Positions 11,203 to 24,500 of a stretch of 64,000 nt of DNA are shown in pieces. Under the pieces are notes generated by a model, which worked only from the letters and a program-made list of their open reading frames with translations, did no database searches and had not been told where the DNA came from. The translations under genes and the position numbers were made by a program. Position 1 is the first letter of the stretch, and each line of letters begins with the position of its first letter. Origin of the DNA: Neckera pumila (Eukaryota > Streptophyta > Bryopsida > Hypnales > Neckeraceae); the NCBI GenBank assembly GCA_963969595.1, contig OZ018416.1, forward strand, positions 21,220,065-21,284,064, read 5' to 3'.

Positions 11203-13356
11203 ATGTTGACAACGTCTGTACCATGGTTTGTACAAGTCTCGACTCTACCGTGCTTAAAACAAGTAGTGGAGCCGCCCGTGAGGGTGATGGGTGGAAGTAC
11301 CCCTGGCGGGAAAGTACAGACGTTGGAGTTCAAATTCTCGGTTGCAAGTTTATGTCATCTCCAGTCAAACCAGGATCCAATTACAGTAGACTTTGAGCAC
11401 AATTGAGAATGGCAATGGCGAATCGTCAACCTCGTGCCCAGGTGTGTGTAGTCACCTTGCACACTACTCACAACGATGATAGTGAGTGGATTCCAACACG
11501 ATATGAGAAGTTTTCGTGGGTGAGGCTTAATCCAGGAAGGGTCGGCAGTTGGGCTATAGAGGCGCGCAGGTTTGGAGGTGACAACATGAGGGGGTCATAT
11601 AAAGTTCAAATTGTGGATTTTCGGTTCAAGGTGGACAAGCGAAGGGTTGTCACCAACAAGCCGGAACTGCAGTCCGTGTTGGTGAGACATGCCTACGAAA
11701 GACACCAAGTGTTGTTAGATCCAGAAGAACGTCATGATCGAATTCCCTGCAACTGTGAGATTTTGAAAAGCCTTGGAAGCCATTGCAATTTGATTCACCG
11801 CTTGTTTCCAGCAGATATGTTTAATTCTCAAGTTCATGTTGACCTTGATCTTTGATAGTTGTTAATTTTGTGTTGTGTTTGCTATTGGTAACAGTTTTGT
11901 ACCAGTCATACTTTGAGGACTGGATGGAGCCGGGCTCTATACTAAGAGTCATTGTCGTTCTACACAGCGATGTTGGTGAGGCCACCCGCGTAGGAAGGTC
12001 CTACACTGATCTCCTTAATAATGGGATTTTTTTCTCTAATCGTGTGGATGTTCCCCCCACACCAGGTCTTTTGTATGGCAGCACTCAGCCATTGTTGTTG
12101 CCAGCATTCACTGATGCCGAGTGGCTTCTTCCCGATATGCACACTAGCGAGGCTTTCAGAGCAAAGTTTAGGGCGGACTTCCAATCGGTAACTAAAGCCA
12201 CCACCGGGAGCCGCATGGGGCATCTGCAATGGTTTCTTCCACTACATGTTTTTGTCAATCTCTTTGCCCCAGATGGCGACAACATGAGACGGACATCTAC
12301 CCTGTATGTTTTAAACAACTCCAATGACGAGTTGTTCACGAGTCTCATGGACCCGAGGTGGGAGCAAAAAATCATGCTTGCAAAAGATATAGTCAAGTGC
12401 ACAATTTTCAAGCCGTCTGTAACTTTCAAGTGTATTTGATCAATCTCAATCCTCACTTGGATACAGAAGGCTTTTGATGCCTACTCTCTGTTGCCAACAC
12501 CTTTCCATTGCTGTATTTCTAGAATTCTGTCCACAATCACTAACTCACTAACTTACTGGACGTGGGCAACAGCATTGCATTGTTGCAAAGGCCGTTACAA
12601 TGTGTGGTTGAGGGTGATTCCAATTGTGCTATGTGCATTATAGGTTGATTAACTCGTGTTCTTGTGCACAGATACCATTTGGGAAGATCCACTTTGTACA
12701 CGAACTTCAAATACGGAAGGGAGCGTTTGACACAAGATGGTGTTACCTGGGAATAAATTGACCAAACAGATGAAGAGGAGATAGTGTTTCTTCATTGCTA
12801 TTTTGAAGGTGTCATGGTTGCAACATTCGAAGTTGGTCGAAGTTGGCACCTGACCCACATTCGGACAGAGGTTTCTATCACTCTAGGCGATGTAGCTCCA
12901 GAGGAATTCCGGTCTAGGTTGCAGCAAGAGGGGCATCCAGATGTTAACATCAACCCTAGGCACGAAGGGTCTCAGACAGCAGCACAAGTCTTACCACCGT
13001 GGATTTTTCAAATAGTAGCATGTTAGTTAGAACTTAGCAACACTAGTGCTACACTTAGTTTTTTGGTCACAGTCGGAACAATTCGGCTTTCAATTCTGTC
13101 AAGGTAGCTTTTTCTACGTACTAGGGTGTTCAGCCCAATTTTCATGTTGAAAGCAACTCTAGTGGACAACAGTGTGAACATTGATGTTGAGGGATCACTA
13201 ATACATGCCTATTTCTACGTGTATACTCTGTGTTTCAACTTCTTTGCCACTCATGTTCTTGTGATTATTTGTTTCAAAAAGCTGAGTACATATCTTGCAC
13301 GGATTTGGGTTCAGGATATGATGTATTTCCAACGTTCACAGAAAGAGGGCTGCTAG
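11203..13356 (+). pseudogene. Decayed multi-exon gene, unrecognised family
   Basis: I do not recognise this gene. Successive open stretches on + look like exons: 11403-11855 (start MRMAMANRQPRAQV), about 11895-12439 (after acceptor TTGGTAACAG), and about 12672-13026 (after acceptor TCTTGTGCACAG). The third carries one in-frame TAA (GVTWE-stop-IDQTDEEE), compatible with CAA to TAA, and ends with a segment (IRTEVSITLGDVAPEEFRS) of the kind found in ubiquitin-like beta-grasp folds; that likeness is weak. GC content is above the surrounding DNA. It converges on the minus-strand gene ending at 13674. By eye it shares nothing with the transposase-like gene at 21.5-25.5 kb. Confidence 0.4.
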
Positions 13357-13673
13357 TGCATAGTTCCAGTTTAGACTTGTCATTTCTTTGTGTTTAGTTA
13401 ATGTGCACTTCACGCTACCATTGCAGCATAGTAATTTCTCTGCTCTAGAGGAGCATGTTGACACTGTGAAAGATGTCAAGTATTGAAATGAGAAGGTCTT
13501 CTTTTATTATTTAAATAGGGATGCTCAAGCAAGCAGACAAAGAGGCAGGCAACGCTTAGCATAACTAATAAGTATCAAAAGATCAAAACTATTATTATCC
13601 TCATGAAAATTCCGTTTTCAACATGGTCCTAATTTGAACTGTACACTAATGAGGTAGCAGGTCTATGCCCGAG

Positions 13674-15808
13674 CTAGTCAAGGCATTTTGATATACACGC
13701 ACCTAGTTCGGCTGAAATGGCATCCAATGACTTCGATGACTCCGATGGAGTTCCTTGTTCTTCAACAGCAAGTTCGTCTTCATCTGAGTTAGCAATCCTA
13801 TTGACGTTTGATGAGTGTGGCTTGGACTGAGACGCAGCTGTCACTCCTGCGTTGGCAGCTTCTTCTTCCAGCTTCCTCCTTGCTTCAATTGTTTCATTTG
13901 CTGTTTTCAGCATGCCACATCAACAGAGCAAATTCACAAATTAGGACAGAGAACCAACGCGTTTCCAACAAACTGGAGGACATGAAAGAGTGATTCATCT
14001 CTGTAAATTCCAACTAATCTACACAACTTCAAGCAGCAGAAACTATTTCAATTCTCATCAACGAGGAACATTGGACACGCACTATGAAGTTCGAGGCATG
14101 TAATGATTGCAACAACAGCTTTTGTGTATGGCCTCCCACGCTTACGGTTAGCAAAGCACGGAAATGGTAGGACTGAGTGAAGTGGAGCCATAAGCTGTGG
14201 GACATGCGTTCCACTCTTACCGGCAAGGGGCGATGGATCCTTGGGAGGACCAATCAGTGGCGGACCACCCTTATTCGCCCCCCTCGGCTTAGTAAACTTC
14301 GCCGGTGGTGAAGAGTGAGCGTTTCCAATAGTTGCTCTCTTCCGAACAGCAAAACCGAGGGGCGGAGGCGTACATTCTTCTTTTTTGACCACAAAACCCA
14401 GATCCACTTGTTGAAAACCTTCACACCCCCATGATTCCAACCAACTCTGCTTCGCCACTTGTTTGCAACGAGGACAAACGGACGTACCAGACACTAGTTC
14501 GCCCCACAAGCACCACGGGTGAAACATGCATCCACATGAGAAAGGAACAGTACAGTTGGCAACAAATAGATGCGAGTAGCTTCCACATGGTGCGTCTACC
14601 TTCAGATCTAGAGCAACACCTGCTTCCGACACATTGATCCCAACAGGCTGTTTCGGCTTCATGGAGAATTGCAATGCTTTCTCAGCTGCCCATTTCTTCA
14701 TCAGCATTTCCAGCTCGTATTCCCGACGCTCTTGCTCAGTGCAGTCATGCTCTAAGGTCACCTTCAATTTCTCCAAGGACACCTGATTTGACTCCCAAAG
14801 ATCATTGTTAGCTGCAATTCTTTTGTTAACCTAATGTTGTTGTTTGTCACACTCCTCCTTCTCTGTCACCTCCCCGGCTGCAGCATGGCCCTTGCTGTTC
14901 TTCCGCAGCTCATCCTTTACCTCATTGAGGCGCTCATCCTCAGCTTCCAACTCCCGACTAGTATCGGCTACTTTACCTTTCCTTACCTCCAGGGCCTGAA
15001 TTGCCTGCCCGGATTCTTGTAGTGCTTCAGTCCTGGACTTGATCTCCTTCAAGAGCTGCTCCACCTTCTGCACTGCATTGGCGCCACTTTTCGCTCCACT
15101 TGGACCCCCACCTCCACCAATGCCCCGACCTCCACAATGCTCATTGATGTACCTTGTGCACTCCTTCACAATGCTCGCCATCTGATTCTTCAATGCTGGA
15201 GGACCCAATTTCTGAGGGTTGTTTCCAGTATGCTTTCCGCGGTCTGCAATCACCTTAGCAGCTGCAGCAGCCCAATTGACCTTATTACTCTTGTCTTGGT
15301 AATAGAACACGCAAGCGCGGAGGAAGGTCAGACTAATCGCCTTGTTGTTGGGGATATCGCCATATACATAATGGTAACGCATTGTGTATAAATCCCGGGC
15401 AATTGGATCGGCACAGCAATCAAGCGGGTACCTCGACTTGTTTGCACCCTCTCTAGCAGTCCAGTCGCACTCGTATATCTCCGGTGGAACATGGACGTCC
15501 GTCACGTCTTTGGGCAGAGGACCGCTGTTGCAAAGCCCTACCACATCGTAAAAGAACTTCTCATCGTAAATTGCTTTTGCTCTCCCTAACAAGCACGGTG
15601 CCACCACAACCAACGACTTCCGCAACTCCCTTGGTAACCCCGCTAAGTCAAATGGCTCATCCCAAATTGAGCGAATTCCACCGTCGTTGACGTTCTCCTT
15701 CTTCGGCTGTTTCCCTGCAATCTTCGGAGACCTCCGCTCCTCTTCAGAAAGAGCTGCTTTGCCTTTCACAAGGCTTTTTGATCGTGAGCTCCTGCCCCCA
15801 GTAGTCAT
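13674..15808 (-). pseudogene. Coiled-coil/RING-like protein, unrecognised family, copy A
   Basis: The main frame runs from ATG at 15808 (MTTGGRSSRSKS) to 14048 with one stop, TAG at about 14832 (KQQH-stop-VNK), explained by CAG to TAG. A last exon is probably 13913-13674. Order: basic leader (1-40); conserved domain (about 60-230) with YDEKFFYDVVGLC, FLRAC and KLGPPALKNQ; Gly-rich linker; coiled coil (about 245-325); further helices; Cys-rich end with SCGCMFHPWC and VCPRC, spaced like a RING or other treble-clef zinc finger. The gene at 19465-21091 shares this order and these motifs, so the family is real although I cannot name it. It converges on the + gene at 11.2-13.4 kb. If the stop is bypassed the protein is about 590 residues or more. 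Confidence 0.55.
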
Positions 15809-15916
15809 GTTGGAAGCACAGGAAGGTAAGAGAGGCTTTTACACAGAGAACAACGGCAAAGGAACAGAGAAGAAGGGGATGGAAACAAGCCTACACAAAG
15901 AATAACAACAAAGGAA

Positions 15917-16018
15917 GAGAGAAGAAGGCAATGGCGATAAGCAACGGAGAGAGAAGAAGGCGATGGCAACAAGCAACGGAGAGAGAAGAAGGATGGCAAC
16001 AAGCAGCGGAGAGAGACA
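15917..16018. repeat. ~32-bp tandem repeat upstream of gene A
   Basis: GAGAGAAGAAGGCGATGGCA followed by ACAAGCAACG recurs three times, the last copy 3 bp shorter. It lies in the presumed 5' leader of the minus-strand gene starting at 15808. Confidence 0.75.
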
Positions 16019-16060
16019 AGGTATCTGCATTCTTTGAAGCCTTTTTAGCGTCAGGAGGAA

Positions 16061-16412
16061 GATGGGTTTAGGGTTTACAGGACAAAAAATAATTACAGTG
16101 GTGGCTAAGTGGGTACAAGTTGACATCTTAAGCTTTTTTAAAACATGTACCTTAATGGAAACCGGTGAGTGGACCTCTTAAGCTTATTTCAATCATGAAA
16201 CGGGCATTTAGTTTAGGGTCTACAGTGGGTACCATGAGGACTCATGATGAAGTCAGGACACCAGGACATGGGAGGAAAGGAGTGACTGGTTTCAGAGTGT
16301 TCTAAGTGAAAATTATGCTGTCAACATTGGAGCGAACCAACATTCACAATATCAAAGGATTTATTAGGGTTCAAGGGTTAGGGCATTCTCTTAAACCCTA
16401 AACCCTAAATTG
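16061..16412. promoter_or_regulatory. Telo-box-like CCCTAAA motifs
   Basis: AAACCCTAAACCCTAAA lies at about 16393-16409 and GGGTTTAGGGTTTAC at about 16067. AAACCCTAA is the plant telo-box, common in promoters and 5' leaders. Both sites are 250-600 bp upstream of the minus-strand gene starting at 15808. They could also be vestigial telomeric sequence. Confidence 0.35.
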
Positions 16413-16734
16413 CTTGAGTCATCAAGCAAGGAACTGAAAAATTCTAAGGACGAAGGTGGAAACATTGAAAACCATCAAAGGAAACAATTCAACGTAACTA
16501 TCCGGCGAGACATCTCAACGAGTTCAAATAACTATGGCCTGTAGTTTAGAAATTAGGATAAATAAAAAAAAAAAAAATTCATGTTTGTAGAGGGTTTTAA
16601 ATGCATGCATAAGTTCAAAATAACATGTAATTTCAAAATCCATGACTTCATTTCAAGTTCCACACTTAGGATTCTAGAAACAATGATTCTGACTTACAAG
16701 TGTTTCAAACAAATTTTCCTCATTCATGCACTAT

Positions 16735-17530
16735 TTACTCCCTAAATGAATTTGTTACTTTTAGGCCTAAAACTACTTCAAAGTAGTGAAATCCAAAACA
16801 ATGCTAAGATCTTCATCTATATTTATTCATTAACAAATTCAACTGTAGGATCCTATATTGCACTTGTTAGATTACATCCTACCAAAAATTCAACTAAAAG
16901 AAACCTTACCAATTTTAAGATTATGTTGCTTGGATTTCAAAAAAAAAATGTTTTCAATTCTTCTCAAATAGTTAGATTTCATCTTTCAAATTTTTTAGAG
17001 AAACATGTCTAGGTACTCTCAATAATATTGTATGTTGATGAAATAAGTAGGAAATAGATATAAAATTTTCAACAAAACAGATTTTGTATTCATCCTTGAA
17101 AAAATTAGTAAATAGAAGAAGTTGAGTATGATTTTAAATACAACATTGTTAAGAATTTATTTATGGAATTGAAACATTCCAATACCAAATGGTTCCAATG
17201 TTGTGATAAATAATCTACATTCCATACTCTAAATTTTTTTACAAATATGAAAAAATGAGTTAAATAAAGGAACTTCAATATGTATTTCAGAATAGAAATT
17301 CTATAACTGACCACAAACCAAAACTCCTCATAACTTTCATCTTGCAAGTTTAAATGGAATGATTCAAAGTTTTTTACGTAAATATAAATCTAGGAATCTA
17401 AGTTGAAATTTTTATTCTTAGAAAAATGACTTTTTTTGAGCTACCCGAGCTGCCTGCCAAGCTTCTCTTTGACAACATGTTGTATGAAAATTTTAAAGAA
17501 AAAGGGCTTTTCCCTCAAATATGCACCGTC
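16735..17530 (-). mobile_element. Degraded TTAA-type TIR element, copy C3
   Basis: From about 17100 the sequence aligns with the interior of copies C2 and C6 (TAGTAAATAGAAGAAGTTGAG, the AATGTTGTGATAAATAATC stretch, and the TGAGCTACCCGAGCTGCC stretch). Its ends are mutated beyond clear TTAA recognition. Confidence 0.45.
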
Positions 17531-19464
17531 ACAAAATTTGATTAATAAAAAGAATTTGGACAATATCTTCTCCTAAAACCTCATTCAATGGGAAAGCCTT
17601 TTTGAATTCCAATTTCATTTTTAATCTTTTGTATTTTGACGGAAAACCTCTTACAATCTACAAGCACATTTGGCCTATTCATAATTATTTTTTGTCTACA
17701 TTAGGACCTTTATAGAATCTATATGCACTTCTATACAAATGTATAATTTGTTTTCAGGAATTTTCAAAACCTCTAGAAAATATAAGAACATCTAGAGGTC
17801 AATTTCAGAAATTTAAACTTCTATGTGTATCTTGTGAAGGGCTTGACAAACTTGTTTACCTCTAGTTATATATTTTTGAACAAAAGCTCTATTTGTTGTG
17901 ATGTAACAAAGATGTCACAATTGATACAATTTTTTCATTTGAACATTCTTGAAATAGTTTGTACACATGATGATTCAAACACTGACTAGACTTACAATAG
18001 AAGTTTTCAAATTTCAAGAATCTACAAATCTACAAGAATCTATGATGAATATGTACATCCTGTAGAACAAGGTAGACATCTAGTTTAACTTCTACTAATA
18101 CTTTAGTTTCATTATTCCATAATGATTGGTAATAGTTTAGTTTCATTATTCCATAATGATTGGTATTCCCCACTCATGCTAATATAAAGGGACGTGTGTG
18201 GACTTCACACATTAGTGCAAGAGCCTCTTAGATGGGTTACTACAAATCATTTCAAATTTTTTGTTGAAAATTCATTGGCATTTTGAGATGGAAGATCACT
18301 TTTGGTTTTAAGATATGGTTTAACAAGTTCAACAAATTTGCTCCCCATTTTTAAATTTGAACACAAGTTTATCAATTTTTTTCCTCTAAAAAGGAATTCA
18401 AGAACACTCCTAGTAGATTAATTTTTTGCTACAACTTTGCTCCCCATTTTTTTTAATTCAACGAAAGTTGCTCTTTTTCCTTTTAGAAATGGAGTTGAAC
18501 ACAACTTAGATTAATTTTATAGATACATGTGCTGTAAATAAGACATCACGAAAGGGGTCAATTGATCTCAAATCCTATTTTCTAACTACTTCACATAATC
18601 TTAAATTCTAAAATAGGTTTAGTTTTGTATTTATGGAACCCTTCACACTGAATTCTTCATAGAGAAGAGTGTTGTGACTAAATGTGGTGTCTTTTAGTGT
18701 TAAAGATGTGTTTGCATGTTTCCTAACTGTTTGTGCAATCGAATTATAAAATTGCATCACCAATAAATTTTAATCAATTATTATGTAAAACCACAAATTT
18801 TAATTGAACAAATTCACCGCAAATGGAGTTTGGTTTTTTGAAACTAAAATTTTGTATGCATCATTGGACTTGCCCAATCTATTTCAATGAAGCAACCAAT
18901 TCTAATTTTGTTCAATTCTATTATCTATTTTGTTGTTCGAAACATCTATTGGAAACTAGGTCAAAATAAATCCAGCTAAGCCACAACATACTACAAAGTG
19001 TTGGGCATTTCCACTTGACTAAAATTCTTACAACAGCTGACTGTGATTACTCAAATCAGCTGATTTATGAGAGATCTGTGACATGTTTGAACCATTCAGT
19101 GATTAGAGGCATCATTAATAGCCTTTCCATATGATGAGGCTTGTTGTGAACGCACTGAGTACAGGCATTTAGTAGAACCATCATGCCTCTGATGGTCGAC
19201 GGTATGGGGTCTCTACGGCATTCTTTATTGACAGTCACCGTCATGACATACAATGAGCAATCGGGGACTAAGCTTGTATGGGATTGTTTTGGACACCCTT
19301 TGTCAATCGGTTTTGGAGCAATCTCACCGGCTGCTTGCTAGCTCCCACTGCGAGTAGGACATTTTTGTTGATTCAAGGCTTTTTCATCGTGATCCATGAG
19401 TCCCGGAAGAAACACTTGAGCTTGTGCTGCGAGGAGGAGAAGGCTGCACGTAGAAGATGGGGGA
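17531..19464. other. Intergenic stretch, no gene seen
   Basis: AT-rich to about 19000, then more GC-balanced leading into the gene at 19465, where an upstream exon or promoter is possible. A 34-bp tandem duplication of TTTAGTTTCATTATTCCATA plus 14 bp lies at 18102-18169. Confidence 0.4.
18102..18169. repeat. 34-bp exact tandem duplication
   Basis: Two adjacent, nearly identical units starting at 18102 and 18136 suggest a recent slippage event. Confidence 0.85.
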
Positions 19465-21091
19465 ATGGGCACGGAGGATCGTAATTCCATACCACGCAAT
19501 TTGGTCAAGGATGTGGTCCCTGACGATGATGACAACGCTGGAAACATCATAGTAGGCGTTACCAACGACGAATTCCAAGAGCCTATTTCAATGGAAGGAA
19601 TCCGGAATTGCTGAAGCAGCACATGTGCACTGTTGCACCCGTGCTTCAAGGTTGTCATGGTGTTTACGATGAGCAATTCTTTGGCACTGTTGTTGGTCTC
19701 TGCTCCCGTAGCATTCTAGTAGACCAAGTATTGCAGAATACGGGAGTTACTGACATCGAGATCCAGGAGAAGTGGAAACACCAACCAGGTGACAAGTATA
19801 GGTTTCCAATGGCGTTGTCAATAGACAATGCCCAAGTGGCGCAATTTCTGGAACTCTATCAGCAAGTGTATGGAGGGCAGCCTTGCAACGACTCCTTTTC
19901 TTTGAGGTTCTTACGCGCTTGCTTTGCCACGTTCATACACAAGGTTGAAATAGATTGGATGAAAGAGGCAGTCAAAAGGCACAAGGTGCAAATGGAGCAG
20001 AAGAGCCAAAACCGACACAAACTAGGTCCTGTAGCAATGCGCCAACAACTTTCTACTTTGTGCGCAGCAGTAGCTTTAAACTACCGACCTCCCGAGAGCA
20101 CAACCGGCAGTCAGTTGCCTATGCCTACAACTGTTTCTACCAGGTCTCCGAGGTCCAGGCGGCACGAAAGTAGCAAGAGACATTCACATAGAAGGACAAG
20201 TTCTTCCGCACTAGCAAAGGCGGAAAGCGAATTGCGTGGATTCCTGAAACTAGCGGAAGAAGCTAGAACCTTTAGCGACCTGCTCCTGAAGGCAATGCAA
20301 GAATCAGACGAGGCTCTGGTTGCCGTAGAGAGAGATGAACGGGCCCTAAACGAGCAGTATACGGCTTTGGTTGACGAGGCTGAGGGGATGCAATGCCAAG
20401 GCGCGCACGAGAGTGCCATAGCAAAGTTGAGGGAGGGACAACAATTGGTGGACAAATTGATTTCAACAAGGGAGATGCACGCGAAATCACTTGACTCCAT
20501 ACGGGCCATTCAAGCTTCAGCGTATCCTGAGGCACTAAAGGCACTTGCGCATTCCAAAACGTGTGTTGCCAACGCCGCAGAGAAGTTTCGGAAGCTCAAA
20601 GGTTCTTCCTTTGCAATGTGACCCAGAGCTCTTTTTGTATATCCAACAACTCGTTTTGAACCTCCATTGTTGATTACAGGACCCAAATTCTGTGCAGGTT
20701 GTAAGAAGAAAGGTTTTGTAGCACAGGCTGTGATCATCGCTTCTTGTGGTTGTGGATTTTACTCTATATGCATTGCCTTGTTGCTGGAAGAGAATAAATA
20801 TACGTGTCCTTGTTGTGAGACCGCATTCTGCGGAGCTTGGATGGCTCAAATCGGGGTTCCCCTTACATCCCAAATGGAGCAGGATGTTGCCAACATGAAA
20901 AAAAGGCTGGAGGCCCAAGCACCCCTAAAGGCAGGTGAGCTTATTCCACTTACCTCTCTGGCTAAGCATGCTTCTTTTTTTTTTAGTTCATGAATACCTA
21001 AACATGCATTGTATGTCTTGTAGTTATGGAGCCAGGTCTCGAAGAAGTGAAGGGTGGGGAGCTGAGTCTACCTTCCATACCACCAATGACG
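19465..21091 (+). pseudogene. Coiled-coil/RING-like protein, unrecognised family, copy B
   Basis: The likely start is ATG at 19465 (MGTEDRNSIPRN), followed by an acidic leader (DDDDN). A 1-nt frameshift near 19601-19607 separates it from the main frame: joining them aligns FQEPISMEGI with the leader of copy A. The main frame carries YDEQFFGTVVGLC, FLRAC and KLGPVAMRQQ, then an Arg/Ser-rich linker and a long coiled coil (about 20210-20600). A single TGA at 20619-20621 (FAM-stop-PRAL, CGA to TGA) precedes the Cys-rich end: FCAGC, ASCGCGFYSIC, TCPCC. A donor at 20934 (GGCAG|GTGAGC) joins an acceptor near 21024 (GTCTTGTAG), giving a short C-terminus ending at 21091. It converges on the transposase-like gene ending at 21509. 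One frameshift plus one stop make it non-functional as read. Confidence 0.6.
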
Positions 21092-21508
21092 TGAGAGCTT
21101 CCATACCACCAACTTTCGAATACTTCCAGATGGAGCTTCATCATCAAGACGAAGTGAATTCAATCTTTCAATTGGACATGGGGAGGAGATCTCTATCAAG
21201 AAGAAACCTAGCAATGGCTGAATGCTGCAGGATTTCAAATGGGGACTGGTCCAAAGTAGTGTTCCTAGTATACTTTAAGTTTAACATACTTCAAACTTGC
21301 ACTATCACGCTCAATGATATAAGCATGTAAAGCTCTCACAAGTGACAGTTGTAAAAATGGATAGTTTTGAACGTTTTTCATTCTTAAATATGTAATGTTA
21401 ACATTTAGTGATTTCAACATCACTAAACTCCTACACGTCAGATGCTTCTACATGGTCCGTCTAATTCGAGTATGTTGTCAACAACCACCTTCCTTCAATA
21501 CTCCAATT
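21092..21508. other. Convergent intergenic region of unit B
   Basis: About 400 bp separate the stop of the + gene from that of the - gene. I see no TIR, tRNA or other structure in it. Confidence 0.4.
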
Positions 21509-24500
21509 CTAGAGGCTGTTCATGTCATTGTCTTCAACACCCTCCTCTGCTCCTACTCTCAGCCAAGCTCTCCCTTTTTGTGCTCTATTCTCCCTCCACC
21601 TTCTAGCTGCATCCAGCCCGTTTGATGTAATATAGGCCATCCTCTTCTTCTGCAACTTGGCAGCCATTGTAGGGTCATTGTGCACTGTCTTGATGTTCCT
21701 CGATTCCAGCAAGTCCACCTTTTTTGCAAACCTATGTTGAATGTTTCTGTACCAATGTTGATATTGCTGCACGATGGCACTTGTTCTATCTTTAGTGCCA
21801 CCATGCTGAGTGTGATGTTGATTAGCCGCCTTCGCTGCATGATGGGATTTTTCCATTCCTTGGTTGTTTCAAACAGCTAGGCTCCCATATGTTTGCACAT
21901 ACCATGGACCATGCCGTACAAGGTTATGCTACAAAGACAAAAATGACCCAAATTAGTCACACATCCTTAAGGAAATGGCACCCTACATCTGAATCATTTA
22001 GAAATGGTTTAATTACTTTAGCAGTACGCAACTGTATTCCCTAAACCTTGGAAAGCATAACTTCCATTTTAATTCCAACATCAACCCTGAAAAAAAGTTA
22101 CCATGCATGTTTAGAACTTACCATATAATGAGTGACGTGGTCTTCCCCAAAGCACTTAACATAAAGGCGCCCCCAAGTCTCAATCTTGCCCTTGAAAGTG
22201 TCAATTTGCTCTTGATCCGAGGACAAACCGACCAAATATGGATATACTGTTTCCAGTGCTTTCCACATTTCTACTCGTTCAAGATATTGCCTACCTTGAT
22301 TGAGTGTGTTGTTTTCTGAGCGCAAGATGTCCTTCCAAACTCGATCTTGCCCTGACCAAGTGGATGGTTGGAACATCCTACCAACAGTCACGCCACTAAG
22401 GGAGGGTTTGACAGGGACACTGTTGGAAGCACCACTGAGCACCGTGTCCTTCATTATGCGCACGTTGCCACCATGAAGCCCGGCTGCTGACAACGTCCTC
22501 TCCATATTTTCTATGGCAACCTGTTAACGGACCTCATTCTCCATGTTCCAAATGAATATAAAGTGCAAGCGAAGGATTTTCTCCATCATCCTTGTCAAGG
22601 CATGCAATGTACAAATATGCACCCTCTCAAGTGGGATGGGCAAAATTGGTTTCCATCGGGATTCTTCTTCAATGGATACTGATTTCGAGAGGACATTACT
22701 AGCAAATAGACCTCCATGCCACGTATGCTTTCTTCTCTTGGCCTCTGAAGTAGCACTTGCTGATGTTCCCACCACTGGCTTCGTCCGCTCTTGGTTACAA
22801 TAGATGCAAGAATGAATGGCATTGGCTCCATGTTTCAATCCGTACAAGCATTTGATGGTCTTCATATCCGCAGACAAATGCCACTATACTTTGAAGTTGC
22901 CATCACCGTCAACACATAATAGCAGGCCCTCATCTTGTGCCTTGATCAATGCTGGAAACGGTGTCTGTTCAAACACCCACTGGAGGACCTCATGTGACTC
23001 CTTAGCAACCTCGAAGCAGGCAATAGGCCATATTTCAGTTTCAGATTGAACTGAAAAATACCTATCATCGGTTTTTAGAATACTGGTGTCCAAGGCACGG
23101 TTCATGAGCGTCAAACTGACCCTTTCAAACTTCCTCCCATGCACAATCTCTGCTTCGTCCATCTTCAACACAAAAATCAATGGGTGGTCCCCAACTTCTG
23201 CACATCCGAGCACCATGATTTTCAATGAGTTTAATTCATGCAAATGTCAAGGTATATGAGTGAGTTAGAGCGGTCACTTGACTGTTGGAAACATGACTTA
23301 GAAATCTACTCTAGGATGAAGTAGTCACCTTCGGTGGTGAAACTGTATAGCTTCACCATAGTCCTATGCACGACTTCGATGTCAACAAACAAGCTGTTCT
23401 TTGATGTCAAGACGACTCGTATTATCTCGGATTTCTTCTTCCTTCCTTTGGCATTGGTCATTGGAGCTTGTGCCACCATCTCCAATATACTGTCAATGTG
23501 ATAATAGTCACCAACAAGATCTTTCAATTTTGAATTGAGTTCAGATCGCAACAACTTGACCTGATGAATGTATTGCATGTTTTGTCAATACATATACCAC
23601 AAAACGCATGTGTTGTCTATGCATTGCCCCCCTACCAAACTATTGAGGATTGTTCTTATTCTATTGTTCAGCATCGTCTATTGATTGAACTGAAGCAACT
23701 TGTTTCCAACATGCTCAGCATAGGTCTCAAGACTGCAACTCCCCAGCATGTGCTCAGTGCAAAATCCCTAAACCTTAGACCCCATATCTCGTGTATTGAT
23801 TGTCCTAGATTAACTGAGCATCGTGTACAAATTTGTCTCAGGCATCTAGTGTTTGGAGACACAGTGGAGATTGAATTGATGAACTAGGGTGAGTAAGCCC
23901 AAACCTTATGCGGATTCAGGAGGAATGTTGGCTTCAAGCGTTTGTCAACAAGCTGCACTCTCCCTTTTATTGTCTTGTAGATCTTGCCGTATCCTTTCTG
24001 TGACACTCCTGTCATGTCACATGTTGCCAGTATCGCTTCTGTACCCAAATCCTTACCAATTTTGTCAAGGTAGTAGTTGACCATTCGAGTTGCAACAAAA
24101 CTATTATTAGGATTTGACACCAAGGCCACTGTCTCCCCTTGCGACAGTAATCGGCCAGTGGCATCGCCTGTCCCTTCTTGTGTATCCCTGTCGCCACACA
24201 AGCACTTCTTACCGCCTCCACTCTTGTTTCCATCTTGTATAGACTGAACAAGTCGGGGTTGCAATAAGCTTCTAATTTTTGCTACACAAGCTCTTGCAGC
24301 GCCACCCGTCTTGGGTAATTCAGACAGACACTTGCTTGCTCTTAATTGCACACCTAGTGGAGTACTCACCATCCTCTCCATTTTTTTCTTTAACTTCCAC
24401 AACGCCTTCCTGACTTCTGCAAGTTCCTGCTTCCGACACGCAAGCTCTTCATTGTATACTTCATGCTGTCGCACCAACTCTTTGGCTGCCTGCAACATCC

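Noticed and set aside
12085..12456. Minus-strand open frames of 89-123 codons opposite the 11.9-12.4 kb exon
   Set aside because: The + strand has the longer frame in a gene-like series with splice sites; the minus frames have no motif.
16393..16409. Interstitial telomere
   Set aside because: Only about two CCCTAAA units are present; a telo-box in a promoter is more likely.
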